Position numbers and translations under genes: made by a program. A stretch of 64,000 bases of DNA, from NCBI GenBank assembly GCA_964451305.1, contig CAYVHV010000016.1, positions 7,048 to 71,047 of the forward strand, given 5' to 3'. The notes under the pieces were generated by a model. The model did not search any database and was not told the origin of the DNA. It saw only the letters and a list, made by a program, of their open reading frames with translations. Position 1 is the first letter of the stretch; each line of letters starts with the position of its first letter. This stretch comes from SHLQ01 sp964451305. GTDB taxonomy: Bacteria; Actinomycetota; Acidimicrobiia; Acidimicrobiales; SHLQ01. Below are positions 8,245 through 17,189 of the stretch, in pieces.

Positions 8245-9156
8245 TTAGGCTCCGAGGGCGATCTCGATAACGCTTTCGATTCCGGCGCGTCGGGCTCGTT
8301 CTTGGTCTTCGCGGTATTTGAGCAACGTCCCGAGTGTTGCATCTACCGACTCTGCGGTCAGCTGGGTCTCGGCGAGAAGGTGAAGCGCGTTCGCCCAGTC
8401 GAGCGTTTCGGCAATGCCGGGCGGCTTGTACATACCCATGTCACGGAACTGACCAGCTGCAGAGGCAACTTGGCGGCCGAGCGCTGCGGGCACATTCGGT
8501 GCTTTGCGTTCAATGATCTGCACTTCTCGTTCGAAGTCCGGATGCTCGACCCAGTGGTATAGCGCCCTGCGCTTCAACGCATCGTGCACATCGCGAGTTC
8601 GGTTGGAGGTGATGATCACCATCGGCGGTTTCTCTGCACCGAATGCGCCGAGTTCGGGGACGGTCACCGAGTAATCGCTCAGAGCTTCGAGAAGGAAAGC
8701 TTCAAACTCATCATCGGCTCGGTCGACTTCGTCGATCAGCAGCACGGGCGGAATTTCAGAACCGTGATCGATGGCCTGCAATAGCGGGCGCCGAATGAGA
8801 AACCGCTGGGTGAAGAGCTCGTCTTCGAGATCGTCAGCTTGGGCATCGGCGGCTGCACCAGTGGCCTCGGCGGTCCGCAAGTGAAGTAATTGGCGGGTGT
8901 AATTCCATTCATACAGGGCCTGCGAGACGTCGATGCCCTCGTAACACTGCAACCTGATCAGCTCTGCGCCGGTCGCAGCCGCAATAACCTTGGCTACCTC
9001 TGTCTTTCCGACGCCTGCGTCCCCTTCGAGCAGGAGCGGTCGTTCGAGCTCAGCTGCGAGAAAGATCGACGTGGCGAGGCCTCGGTCAGCCAAGTACTGG
9101 TTTTCGTCAAGCCGCTCGAGAACAGCTTCAACCGACGACAACTCACTCCGGCCCAC
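8245..9156 (-). CDS. MoxR-family AAA+ ATPase, CoxD-like
   Basis: 303 aa from GTG 9156. Walker A LLLEGDAGVGKTEVAKVIA, Walker B PPVLLIDEVDRADDEFEAFLLE, sensor 1 MVIITSNRTRDVHDALKRRALYHWVEHPDFERE are clear. The RLQCYEGIDVSQALYEWNYTRQLL segment is typical of the CoxD branch of MoxR ATPases, which remodel the CO dehydrogenase active site with CoxE. The family assignment is firm; the specific client is inferred from CoxE and XdhC neighbours and is not proved because no coxMSL is present here. Confidence 0.88.
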   Translation of the reverse strand: MGRSELSSVEAVLERLDENQYLADRGLATSIFLAAELERPLLLEGDAGVGKTEVAKVIAAATGAELIRLQCYEGIDVSQALYEWNYTRQLLHLRTAEATGAAADAQADDLEDELFTQRFLIRRPLLQAIDHGSEIPPVLLIDEVDRADDEFEAFLLEALSDYSVTVPELGAFGAEKPPMVIITSNRTRDVHDALKRRALYHWVEHPDFEREVQIIERKAPNVPAALGRQVASAAGQFRDMGMYKPPGIAETLDWANALHLLAETQLTAESVDATLGTLLKYREDQERARRAGIESVIEIALGA

Positions 9157-9188
9157 TCGAGACCCCCTCTATTTCGATTAGCTACGGC

Positions 9189-9629
9189 CTAGTTCCCCGG
9201 TGCAATTATGAGGTAGTTCTCCTCTTCGGGGCGCACCAGGCCAAACTCACGTGCCTCGAGCTCGATCTCAGCATCGCTACCCAACCGAGCGATCCGAGCT
9301 TCGAGTTCCGCATTCTCAGACCGCAGATCCGCGAGTTCTTCTTCGGCGCTCCGCAGTTCATTGCGTTGTTCGACGTAGCTCCCGGTTGGAAATACGCCGA
9401 AGACGAACACGGCAACGATGACGAGTCCGAGCACCATTCGCCCAACGACCTTGGTCGCTACACGGAGCATCCGATGTCCGTTGCTCGACGCGTCGACATC
9501 GACCTCCCAGCCCGAATGCCCGCGGCGGGCGCGGCTTTTCACCTGGTCGTGATCTTGTGGGGTACGCCGCCGCGTCCCTGGACCCGGCCTCGTTGTTGAC
9601 CCACGCGCCACCCGGCGCTGGGTCGTCAC
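9189..9629 (-). CDS. ftsB: FtsB/DivIC septum formation initiator
   Basis: 146 aa, with a basic, disordered N-terminus of about 60 residues, one transmembrane helix (VLGLVIVAVFVFGVF, about residues 66-82), then a short periplasmic coiled coil (RNELRSAEEELADLRSENAELEARI split around residues 90-115) and the family terminus LEAREFGLVRPEEENYLI. FtsB-type proteins join FtsL and FtsQ in the divisome. The start overlaps the eno stop by 4 nt, the usual actinobacterial arrangement. The gap of 32 nt to the CoxD-like gene marks where the eno-ftsB-DUF501 order is interrupted. Confidence 0.87.
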   Translation of the reverse strand: MTTQRRVARGSTTRPGPGTRRRTPQDHDQVKSRARRGHSGWEVDVDASSNGHRMLRVATKVVGRMVLGLVIVAVFVFGVFPTGSYVEQRNELRSAEEELADLRSENAELEARIARLGSDAEIELEAREFGLVRPEEENYLIIAPGN

Positions 9630-10903
9630 TGTCCGGCCAGCGCCGAACGACCTGGGTACACGGCAGAATCGCCGAGTTCGGCCTCGATCCGGATGAGCTG
9701 GTTGTACTTCGCGACGCGATCGGAGCGGGCTGGCGCACCGGTCTTGATCTGTCCGCTGTTCGTTGCCACTGCGAGGTCAGCAATGGTCGAGTCTTCTGTC
9801 TCACCAGAGCGGTGCGACATCACCGACGTGTACGCGTTCGAGGTTGCGAGGCCGACGGCGTCGAGCGTCTCGGTGAGCGATCCAATTTGGTTGACCTTGA
9901 CGAGGATCGAGTTGGCAATACCTTCGTCGATGCCACGTTGCAAACGGCTCACGTTCGTGACGAAAAGATCGTCGCCAACGAGCTGAATCTTGCCGGCGAC
10001 GGCGTCGGTGAGTTCTTTCCAGCCGTCCCAGTCTTGCTCGTCGAGACCGTCCTCGATCGACACGATTGGATACTTGTCAGCGAGCTCGGCGAGGTAGCCG
10101 GCCATTTCTGAAGGGGTCAAGCTGCGGCCCTCACCGGCGAGTTCGTACTTGCCGTCCTTGAAGAACTCCGATGCTGCGACGTCCATGGTGAGCGAGATGT
10201 CGTCGCCGGGAGTGAACCCGGCCTTCTCGATTGCTTCCATGAGCAGCTGCAACGCCTCTTCGTTGGACCCGAGGTTTGGCGCAAAGCCACCCTCGTCACC
10301 AATGGCGGTGGACAGTCCACGGTCGTGAAGCACTCCCTTGAGGACGTGATATGTCTGCACTCCCCAGCGCAAACCCTCGGAGAACGAGGAGGCACCGATT
10401 GGCATCAGCATGAACTCTTGGAGGTCGATGTTGTTGTCTGCGTGCTCTCCACCGTTGAGCACGTTCATCATCGGAACCGGCAGGGTGTGGGCGTTTGGTC
10501 CACCGACGTAGCGGTAGAGCGACAGTCCAGTTTCAGCGGCCGCTGCGTGAGCGGTTGCGAGCGAGATACCGAGGATGGCATTTGCGCCACATCGACCCTT
10601 GTTTTCGGTGCCGTCGGCGGCGTTCATTGCCGCGTCGACGCCGCGCTGGTTGGTGACGTCGAGACCAATAACAGCCTCTGCGAGGTCGGTGTTGACGAAT
10701 CCAACGGCGGTCAGAACACCCTTGCCCATGTAGCGATCGCCGCCGTCGCGAAGCTCGACGGCCTCGAACTGTCCGGTGGACGCGCCGCTCGGCACCATGG
10801 CGCGACCGGTCGCACCAGACTCGGTCGTCACGGTTACTTCGACGGTGGGGTTGCCACGGCTGTCGATGACTTCAAGACCTACGACCGACTCAATGTTGGA
10901 CAC
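9626..10903 (-). CDS. eno: enolase
   Basis: 425 aa, the normal length, from GTG 10903 preceded by an AGAGGAG box. Catalyses 2-phosphoglycerate to phosphoenolpyruvate plus water in glycolysis. Visible family motifs: EVIDSRGNPTVEV, MVPSGASTGQFEAVELRDG, GGEHADNNIDLQEFM, GDEGGFAPN, YPIVSIEDGLDEQDW, QLVGDDLFVTN, then the signature ILVKVNQIGSLTETLDAV and SHRSGETED. First gene of an eno-ftsB transcript; its leader holds two hairpins. Confidence 0.97.
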   Translation of the reverse strand: MSNIESVVGLEVIDSRGNPTVEVTVTTESGATGRAMVPSGASTGQFEAVELRDGGDRYMGKGVLTAVGFVNTDLAEAVIGLDVTNQRGVDAAMNAADGTENKGRCGANAILGISLATAHAAAAETGLSLYRYVGGPNAHTLPVPMMNVLNGGEHADNNIDLQEFMLMPIGASSFSEGLRWGVQTYHVLKGVLHDRGLSTAIGDEGGFAPNLGSNEEALQLLMEAIEKAGFTPGDDISLTMDVAASEFFKDGKYELAGEGRSLTPSEMAGYLAELADKYPIVSIEDGLDEQDWDGWKELTDAVAGKIQLVGDDLFVTNVSRLQRGIDEGIANSILVKVNQIGSLTETLDAVGLATSNAYTSVMSHRSGETEDSTIADLAVATNSGQIKTGAPARSDRVAKYNQLIRIEAELGDSAVYPGRSALAGQ

Positions 10904-10918
10904 GATGAATGCTCCTCT

Positions 10919-10963
10919 GTCGCGACGCTTCGCGACGATCCGATGTTTCGGATACCAAAACTA
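10919..10963 (-). promoter_or_regulatory. eno promoter and two-hairpin leader
   Basis: On the minus strand a TAGTTT -10 candidate (10963-10958) is followed by inverted repeat ATCCGA-TGTT-TCGGAT (10938-10953) and then GTCGCGA-CGCT-TCGCGAC (10919-10936), just before the AGAGGAG ribosome binding site. If transcription starts 6-8 nt after the -10 box, the leader begins at about the first hairpin. The hairpins could stabilise the mRNA or bind a regulator. Confidence 0.4.
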
Positions 10964-11013
10964 CACGCTTCGGGAGGCTGTGGTACCGATCTCTGCGAGG
11001 AGAGTCGATGAGT

Positions 11014-11988
11014 TCAGCAACGGCGCTCGTAAGCGGACTCGGCAAGGTCGTCAATGGTGAAGAATCCAGCTTCTGCAGCGACACGAGCGTGTTCGACGAG
11101 GAGGTACAAAAGGTCGGCGAGCCCATCTTCGAGATCAAACTCGGCATCGTCGACCCCAGCGACGACCTGATCGATTGCCACGAGCACCGCATCTGCCGTT
11201 GTTGGGATCGATGATCGAAGTGTCTGGAGCGAATCGTGCAGGCTCTGCGGAGAGGATTCTCGCAACTCGCGGATTCGCTCATCGAGCCGGCGAAATGCCG
11301 CCCCGAGTGGTTGAGCGAGGCGCGGAATCCACAAGGACGTCAGGTGATCGGGCTCGACCGATGTCCGAAGATCAGCCCATAACGCAACCTCGACGTTCTC
11401 GTCTGGGGTCCCGAGCCCCTGAAGGATGGTGACCGAGTCCGGGGCCACGTCATCGAGCAGAGTGATGACATCGTCGAGCACCTCCGGTGAGTGAACCTGA
11501 GTGATGAGCATGGGTCCAACTCGTCCAGCGGCCTGCGTTGCGAGCGCGAGCGCATCGACGATTGTGACCGATTCGGCCATTGGGTCGATACCCAGCGCGT
11601 TCCAGCACAAGTCGATGAAGGCCATTGCGGCACGTATATCGAGTGTGATCTCGCCCGACGCAACGGCGCCATGTGCGCGGAGCATCTCGACGGTGCGCTC
11701 GGCGACCGCCGGCGAACCCGGCACGGCATAGACCACGGTTCCGTGCTGGCGTGCAAGGTCGATGAGCGACCATGTGATCGCCGCATAGACCTCGTCGAAG
11801 GATCCGAGTGACTCATAGAGCGAGTCGAACGAGCCAGCGATTGCAAGGCCTGCTGCTGCAGGGTGCCGTTCGGTTCGCAGCCACACTGGAGCCGGCCCAC
11901 CGAGCAGTTCGATGCTCTCGGCCGTCAAATACTCCGGACCGGCCGGACCGAGGCCAACAACGGTGATGGTTGCATTCGATGACGCCAT
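11014..11988 (-). CDS. MazG-like protein: tetrapyrrole-methylase domain with degenerate MazG domain
   Basis: 324 aa. Residues 8-230 resemble the YabN/tetrapyrrole methylase domain that precedes MazG in Gram-positives: TITVVGLGPAGPEYLT, VYAVPGSPAVAERTVEML. The remaining 90 residues align with one MazG nucleotide-pyrophosphohydrolase domain only in outline: the CPWD motif is absent, the LLEEAYE helix reads IPTTADAV, and EELGDLL reads DGLADLL, so most metal-binding acids are gone. Position between mfd and eno matches mazG in mycobacteria. It is likely the orthologue that has lost NTP-pyrophosphatase activity; it could instead be a partly active variant. Confidence 0.68.
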   Translation of the reverse strand: MASSNATITVVGLGPAGPEYLTAESIELLGGPAPVWLRTERHPAAAGLAIAGSFDSLYESLGSFDEVYAAITWSLIDLARQHGTVVYAVPGSPAVAERTVEMLRAHGAVASGEITLDIRAAMAFIDLCWNALGIDPMAESVTIVDALALATQAAGRVGPMLITQVHSPEVLDDVITLLDDVAPDSVTILQGLGTPDENVEVALWADLRTSVEPDHLTSLWIPRLAQPLGAAFRRLDERIRELRESSPQSLHDSLQTLRSSIPTTADAVLVAIDQVVAGVDDAEFDLEDGLADLLYLLVEHARVAAEAGFFTIDDLAESAYERRC

Positions 11989-12015
11989 CTTTCAACCCAC
12001 AGCCACGGGGCTGGG

Positions 12016-13038
12016 CTAGTTTGCGTCGACGGTAAGGGTGACTGGGTTCCACTCACCGAGTTCGTCCGAGACGAAAACGCCGTTGGTGAACGTTGCGACT
12101 TCGCTCCGTATCGAGTCGATGACATCGAGGTTGTCGGGCCCGGCCGGATCGAGGAGGAATCCATCGGTGAGGGCATTTGCGTCAGATGCAGCGTCTCCGC
12201 CGAGGAGCCGGTCGGCGAGGATCAGGTTGCGCAGCGCGAAGAACTCAACGTTTGTCAGCCCCGCGATTTCGCCACTTTGGAGAAGTGCACCCATCTCGTC
12301 GCCCAGAGCAGCCTTGGCGTCGATCAGCTGAACATCGTCTGCCCGAGCCGAGAGAAGCGCATTACTACGAATGTGCATCGTGGCGAGTCGGCGGATCGAA
12401 GCATCGTCGCTGCCCGCCAGAACATTTGCGATACCGACGAGCTGGACTTCGGTGAGCGAGGCACCCGGCTGGGTAACCGAGAGGTTCAGATCGTTGGCCG
12501 TAACGGTGAACGTGTCGTCGTTCCACTCACCAATTCGTGATTCGACCTCGAAGTCGTCTGCGAACTCAGAAAGGATCGCTGCTTGCCCGTGGAACTCAAG
12601 ATCGACGGATGGCTCAAGCGATCCGAGACGTTCGAGTCCGATCAGCTGCTGCACGAGATTGATTTCAACGAGGGCCTCGAACTCAGGGCTATCGAACTCA
12701 AGAAAGCTGAACTCGCCGTCGGTCATTTGACGGGTGACATCATCTTGAATAGATCCACGAAGCCCGTCGGGAATCTCAATGCCCTCGGACTCGAAGTAGT
12801 CCAGAAATGCTGCGCTTCGCAGATACGCCGTGCTGACGCTGCGTAAGAGGTCTCCCTGGACCGCAGGGGTGTCAGCATTCCCTTGGAATGCTGCTGCCAA
12901 GGTAACGACCTGGTCTCGGCTAAGCGAGCTGTCCCCGGCGTCGATCGAGACGCGAGAACCGCCCGCACACGCGCTGATGGCAACAACAAAGAACAGGGTG
13001 AGAGAAAGTCGACGAATCACAGGTGGCAGTTTACTCAT
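12016..13038 (-). CDS. putative lipoprotein with internal duplication, SurA-N-like
   Basis: 340 aa from ATG 13038, which overlaps the mfd stop by 8 nt; an upstream ATG at 13086 lies inside mfd. The signal peptide ends in a lipobox (VVAISAC, Cys about residue 24). The mature part appears to be two similar units of about 150 residues: each has a helical stretch (QVVTLAAAF..LLRSVSTAYLRSAAFL; QLVGIANVL..IRRLATMHIRSNALL) and ends in a strand motif (RIGEWNDDTFTV; ELGEWNPVTLTV). The motif recalls the SurA/PrsA chaperone fold around a parvulin domain, which is absent. Position matches lpqU of mycobacteria but the protein is unrelated to a transglycosylase. Function unknown. Confidence 0.6.
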   Translation of the reverse strand: MSKLPPVIRRLSLTLFFVVAISACAGGSRVSIDAGDSSLSRDQVVTLAAAFQGNADTPAVQGDLLRSVSTAYLRSAAFLDYFESEGIEIPDGLRGSIQDDVTRQMTDGEFSFLEFDSPEFEALVEINLVQQLIGLERLGSLEPSVDLEFHGQAAILSEFADDFEVESRIGEWNDDTFTVTANDLNLSVTQPGASLTEVQLVGIANVLAGSDDASIRRLATMHIRSNALLSARADDVQLIDAKAALGDEMGALLQSGEIAGLTNVEFFALRNLILADRLLGGDAASDANALTDGFLLDPAGPDNLDVIDSIRSEVATFTNGVFVSDELGEWNPVTLTVDAN

Positions 13039-16000
13039 CGTCTGGGGGCAGAAGGTCGTCGAGGGCCGTGACGATGTTCTGGGCAATGTTGCCCTTCTTC
13101 ATCCCGAGTTGGAGGAAGCCTCCATCGGCTGGTTTATACACGGAATGTTTATAGATCCGATCGAGCCGAATCTGCTTGGACGTCGGCAGTTCGATCGGCG
13201 ACATCCGCACAACAAAGTCCGGACCGCCAAAGCCCGGGCCCTTACCTACGGTCAATTCGGTTATGCCAATCCGGAGGCATGCTGAGCGAACGCGAGCGAC
13301 GTCGAGCAAGTTCTCCGCAGGCTCGGGGATCGGCCCATACCGGTCGACCCACTCCGCTCCGATGTCGGCGACCTGGTCGGCGGTCTTGACCGCTGCGAGA
13401 CGGCGGTACGCCTCGAGGCGCTGGTCTTCGGTCTCCATGTAGGTGTCCGGCAGGAACGCCTTGACAGGCAATTCGACCGAGAGTTCATCGACCTCTTCGA
13501 TGGTTTCGCCCTTCAGCTCACTCACTGCTTCTGTCACCATCTGGCAATAGAGGTCGTAGCCGACGGCTGCGATGTGTCCCGACTGCCCGGTGCCGAGCAG
13601 GTTGCCCGCACCACGAATCTCGAGATCTCGCATAGCGATTTTGAATCCCGAACCGAGCTCGGTCGCCTCGCCGATCGTCTTGAGGCGCTCATAGGCCTGC
13701 TCGGTAAGCGACTTATCGGGCGGGACCATCAGGTAGGCGTACGCCCGCTGTCCAGATCTGCCGACTCGCCCTCGGAGTTGGTGCATTTGGCCAAGGCCAA
13801 GCAGGTCGGCACGATCGACAACCAGGGTGTTCACCGACGGCATGTCGATGCCGGTCTCGATGATCGTCGTGCACACGAGCACATCGAACTCACCATCCCA
13901 GAAATCGAAGACGACCTGTTCGAGGCTCGCCTCGTCCATCTGCCCGTGCGCGATCGCAACCCGGGCTTCGGGGACCATCTCTCGCACCTTGGCCGCGGTG
14001 TGTTCAATATCGAGCACACGGTTGTGAACGAAGAAGACCTGACCCTCACGCAAGAGCTCTCGTCGGATCGCTTCTGCGATTGCGCGATCGCTTTGTTCGC
14101 CGACGTAGGTCAGAATCGGCTGACGCTCCGACGGCGCGGTCGACAACAGCGTCATGTCCCGGATGCCGGTTAGGCTCATCTCGAGCGTTCGCGGTACCGG
14201 AGTCGCCGTCAACGTCAGCACGTCGACGTCGGTTCGCAGCGTCTTGATCTTCTCTTTGTGCTTGACGCCAAAGCGCTGTTCTTCATCGACGACGAGCAGA
14301 CCGAGGTCCTTGAACTTCACGTCTTGATTGAGCATCCGGTGCGTGCCGATGAGGATGTCGACCTTGCCTTCGTTCGTCTCTTCGATGATCTTCTTGGCCT
14401 GGCCAGTCGTGAGGAACCGGCTGAGCACCTCCACGCGTAACGGGAAGCTGGCAAATCGTTCGGAGAACGTCTGATGGTGCTGTTGGGCAAGCAGCGTTGT
14501 CGGCACGAGGACAGCGACCTGCTTGCTGTCTTGCACCGCCTTAAACGCAGCCCGGATCGCGACCTCGGTCTTGCCGAAACCAACATCGCCGACGACGAGC
14601 CGGTCCATTGGATACGGCCGTTCCATGTCGGCTTTGACGTCGGTGATTGCGACCAGCTGGTCTGGGGTCTCTTCGTAGGGGAAGGAATCTTCGAGCTCGG
14701 CTTGGAATGGCGTGTCGGGCGCGAATGCATGCCCCTGCGCGTTGACTCGCTTTTGGTAGAGGACGACGAGTTCCTGCGCGATCTCACTGACCTCGGAACG
14801 AACCTTTGCCTTTGCCTTGGACCAGTCGCTGCCACCCATTTTCGACAGCGTCGGGCTATCGCCGCCGGTGTAATGACGAACCGATGCGATCTGATCGGTT
14901 GGAATGTAGAGCTTGTCGTCCCCGCGGTACGCGAGCAGTAGGTAGTCCCGCTCGACTCCCCCGATGGCCCGAGTGACCATGCCGGTAAAGCGTGCAACAC
15001 CATGCTGGTGGTGCACGACGTAATCGCCCGGAGCGAGGTCATCGAAGGTGTCTTGTGACGTATTCGCCCGCTTGCGAGCCTTGCGGTGTGTTCGTCGACG
15101 GCCGGTGAGATCGGACTCGCTCATGACGGCGAGCTTGGACGACGTAAAGACCGCCCCGCGTTCGAGCGGCGCGACGACGATGCCCGATGCTCCAGCCTTC
15201 GCCTCCGCCAAAGAATCGAGCACAGGCAGGTGAATGCCGTGATCGGCGAGCAGCACAGCGAGGCGAGGCGCGGTACCGGTGCCGTCTGCACCGATGACGA
15301 TCTGGAAACCATCGCTCGTGAGCTGGTGCAGCTGGTTGATGAGCGGAGGCGGGTCGCCGAGCGGGGTCTCCCACCCTGTGGCAGCGACGACGGAGACCTC
15401 GGGCCCCTCGGGAGCGGTGGTCATTGTCCACACCGGACACTCCGAGTGCTGCAAGATCCGATCGAAGGGGACGTGTAGCCGCGGGAACTCTTCCTCTGCC
15501 TCGTCGCCCTCACCGATTGCACCCCATGTGCGTGCGAGCGTGTTTGCGAGATCCGCTTCTTCGTTGCCGATGTCGGCCGCTCGATCGCGAAGCCGTCGCG
15601 GTTCAAGAAGTACGACGAGCGAGTCAGCGCCGACATGGTCGATCAATACCGAGTCGCGATCGGTGAGCCACGGCAACCATGACTCCATACCGTCGAAGAA
15701 TTCTCCGTCGGAGAGACGTTCCCAGTGTTCGCGTCCCCACGGTTCGGAGGCAACGAGGGCTCGAGCGCGCTCCGCGATGGCCTCTGAGGCAACCACTTCC
15801 CTCGCGGCGTGGATGACGACCTCTGATCGGGTCACGGTGGAACGCTGGTCGTTCACACCAAACTCGCTCAACCTGTCGACCTCGTCGCCCCAAAGATCGA
15901 TACGGACCGGCGCGTCGGCGGTGCTCGGGAAAACATCCACAATCGATCCGCGAACGGCGAAGTGACCACGCGATTCGACCTGGGACTCACGGCGGTATCC

Positions 16001-16531
16001 GGAATCGACCAACAGCCGTGAAAGGTCTGCAAGGTCGATCTGGTCGCCAACTCCAACGATGATCGGTTCGAGATCGTCAACGCCTGGACCGAGCCGTTGC
16101 ACGAGCGACCGAGCGCTCGCGACAACAACCTGTGGAGACCGTGAAGGGTCTTGCAGCCGCCAGAGCACTTCAAGGCGACGACCCATGGTTTCGACGTTCG
16201 GGCTGATTCGTTCAAACGGGAGGGTTTCCCATGCGGGGAAAAGCGCGACGGCTTCGTCGCCGAGGTACATGGCGAGGTCTGCCCGCAGGCGTTCTGCCTC
16301 GGTAGACGTTGGCACGCAGACGACGACGGGCACCCGCCCACTTTGGTCAGCAATGGTGGCGAGCGAGAGTGCCCTGCCCGCTTCGGGGACGGCGAGGAGC
16401 GCACTCCGTTTGCCGAGTGACCTGATAATCCCGGGGTCATCGGCGAGGCCACGAACGAGTGCCTTAAGCGGTGGGGCGGTCATATCGCTGTGTGATGACC
16501 CAGACATGTCGACCGTCGTTGATTCAGCCAT
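13031..16531 (-). CDS. mfd: transcription-repair coupling factor Mfd
   Basis: 1166 aa, full length. N-terminal UvrB-like module (VPTSTEAERLRADLA, LFPAWETLPFERISP), the CarD-like RNA-polymerase interaction domain (LAPGDYVVHHQHGVARFTG, about residue 500), then the RecG-like translocase: Walker A GDVGFGKTEVAIRAAFKA, DEEQ box VVDEEQRFGVKHKEK, TATPVPRTLEMSL, and helicase C motifs HGQMDEASLEQV and RGRVGRSGQRAYAYL; a TRCF C-terminal domain ends the protein. It removes stalled RNA polymerase and recruits UvrA. It overlaps pth by 8 nt. Confidence 0.97.
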   Translation of the reverse strand: MAESTTVDMSGSSHSDMTAPPLKALVRGLADDPGIIRSLGKRSALLAVPEAGRALSLATIADQSGRVPVVVCVPTSTEAERLRADLAMYLGDEAVALFPAWETLPFERISPNVETMGRRLEVLWRLQDPSRSPQVVVASARSLVQRLGPGVDDLEPIIVGVGDQIDLADLSRLLVDSGYRRESQVESRGHFAVRGSIVDVFPSTADAPVRIDLWGDEVDRLSEFGVNDQRSTVTRSEVVIHAAREVVASEAIAERARALVASEPWGREHWERLSDGEFFDGMESWLPWLTDRDSVLIDHVGADSLVVLLEPRRLRDRAADIGNEEADLANTLARTWGAIGEGDEAEEEFPRLHVPFDRILQHSECPVWTMTTAPEGPEVSVVAATGWETPLGDPPPLINQLHQLTSDGFQIVIGADGTGTAPRLAVLLADHGIHLPVLDSLAEAKAGASGIVVAPLERGAVFTSSKLAVMSESDLTGRRRTHRKARKRANTSQDTFDDLAPGDYVVHHQHGVARFTGMVTRAIGGVERDYLLLAYRGDDKLYIPTDQIASVRHYTGGDSPTLSKMGGSDWSKAKAKVRSEVSEIAQELVVLYQKRVNAQGHAFAPDTPFQAELEDSFPYEETPDQLVAITDVKADMERPYPMDRLVVGDVGFGKTEVAIRAAFKAVQDSKQVAVLVPTTLLAQQHHQTFSERFASFPLRVEVLSRFLTTGQAKKIIEETNEGKVDILIGTHRMLNQDVKFKDLGLLVVDEEQRFGVKHKEKIKTLRTDVDVLTLTATPVPRTLEMSLTGIRDMTLLSTAPSERQPILTYVGEQSDRAIAEAIRRELLREGQVFFVHNRVLDIEHTAAKVREMVPEARVAIAHGQMDEASLEQVVFDFWDGEFDVLVCTTIIETGIDMPSVNTLVVDRADLLGLGQMHQLRGRVGRSGQRAYAYLMVPPDKSLTEQAYERLKTIGEATELGSGFKIAMRDLEIRGAGNLLGTGQSGHIAAVGYDLYCQMVTEAVSELKGETIEEVDELSVELPVKAFLPDTYMETEDQRLEAYRRLAAVKTADQVADIGAEWVDRYGPIPEPAENLLDVARVRSACLRIGITELTVGKGPGFGGPDFVVRMSPIELPTSKQIRLDRIYKHSVYKPADGGFLQLGMKKGNIAQNIVTALDDLLPPDDE

Positions 16532-17174
16532 GGTTGACGTCGTTCATCACCGATTCGGCATGCTCTCGAAGAAGTCGTTCAGCAACGTCAGCCGCTTTCT
16601 CGATCTCGATATCGAGATCGATTCGTTCGGCCTTACCGGGCCGGCGAAGCACATAGTCCGATACCGACTGGCTGCCGGGTGGGCGACCTATGCCGATTCG
16701 AAGACGAACAAAGTCTTGAGTCTGCGTGTGCCTTTTGATCGACTTGAGTCCATTGTGTCCGGCCAGCCCGCCACCGATCTTTAGCTTGGAGCGACCGACC
16801 TCGAGGTCGAGCTCGTCGTGGATGATCAGCATTTCGGCTGGATCCTCGATCCCGTAGCGAGATGCGAGGTCACGAACGCTACGACCGCTGTGATTCATGA
16901 ATGTCTGCGGGAAGGCAATCGCCATACGAAACTCGCCAAAGCGAATCTCGGCGGTGAGTGCGGCCTGTCGGCCGGGTTTCAGCTTTTCACCATGGCGCGC
17001 AGCGAGCACCTCGATCACTTCGGCGCCAACGTTGTGGCGCGTTCCGTCGTACTTGTCGCCGGGGTTCCCCAGGCCGACCACGAGTAGGTCGGCTGGGGTC
17101 CCAGAACGTTCTGCTGATTTTTTGCGGCCAAACACGTCGTCCTGCCCAAATGTTGGCGGTTGGGGCGAACCCAA
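16524..17174 (-). CDS. pth: peptidyl-tRNA hydrolase
   Basis: 216 aa. Recycles peptidyl-tRNA released by drop-off. Family motifs: LLVVGLGNPGDKYDGTRHNVG (catalytic His in RHNVG), PQTFMNHSGRSV, LIIHDELDLEVGRSKLK, GGGLAGHNGLKSI and RLRIGIGRPPG. About 28 residues precede the usual start of the fold, making the N-terminus longer than in E. coli; no later start codon with a better ribosome site was seen. It lies 15 nt after rplY and overlaps mfd, so rplY-pth-mfd form one unit. Confidence 0.95.
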   Translation of the reverse strand: MGSPQPPTFGQDDVFGRKKSAERSGTPADLLVVGLGNPGDKYDGTRHNVGAEVIEVLAARHGEKLKPGRQAALTAEIRFGEFRMAIAFPQTFMNHSGRSVRDLASRYGIEDPAEMLIIHDELDLEVGRSKLKIGGGLAGHNGLKSIKRHTQTQDFVRLRIGIGRPPGSQSVSDYVLRRPGKAERIDLDIEIEKAADVAERLLREHAESVMNDVNHG

Positions 17175-17189
17175 CTGGCCGAGCGTGAA

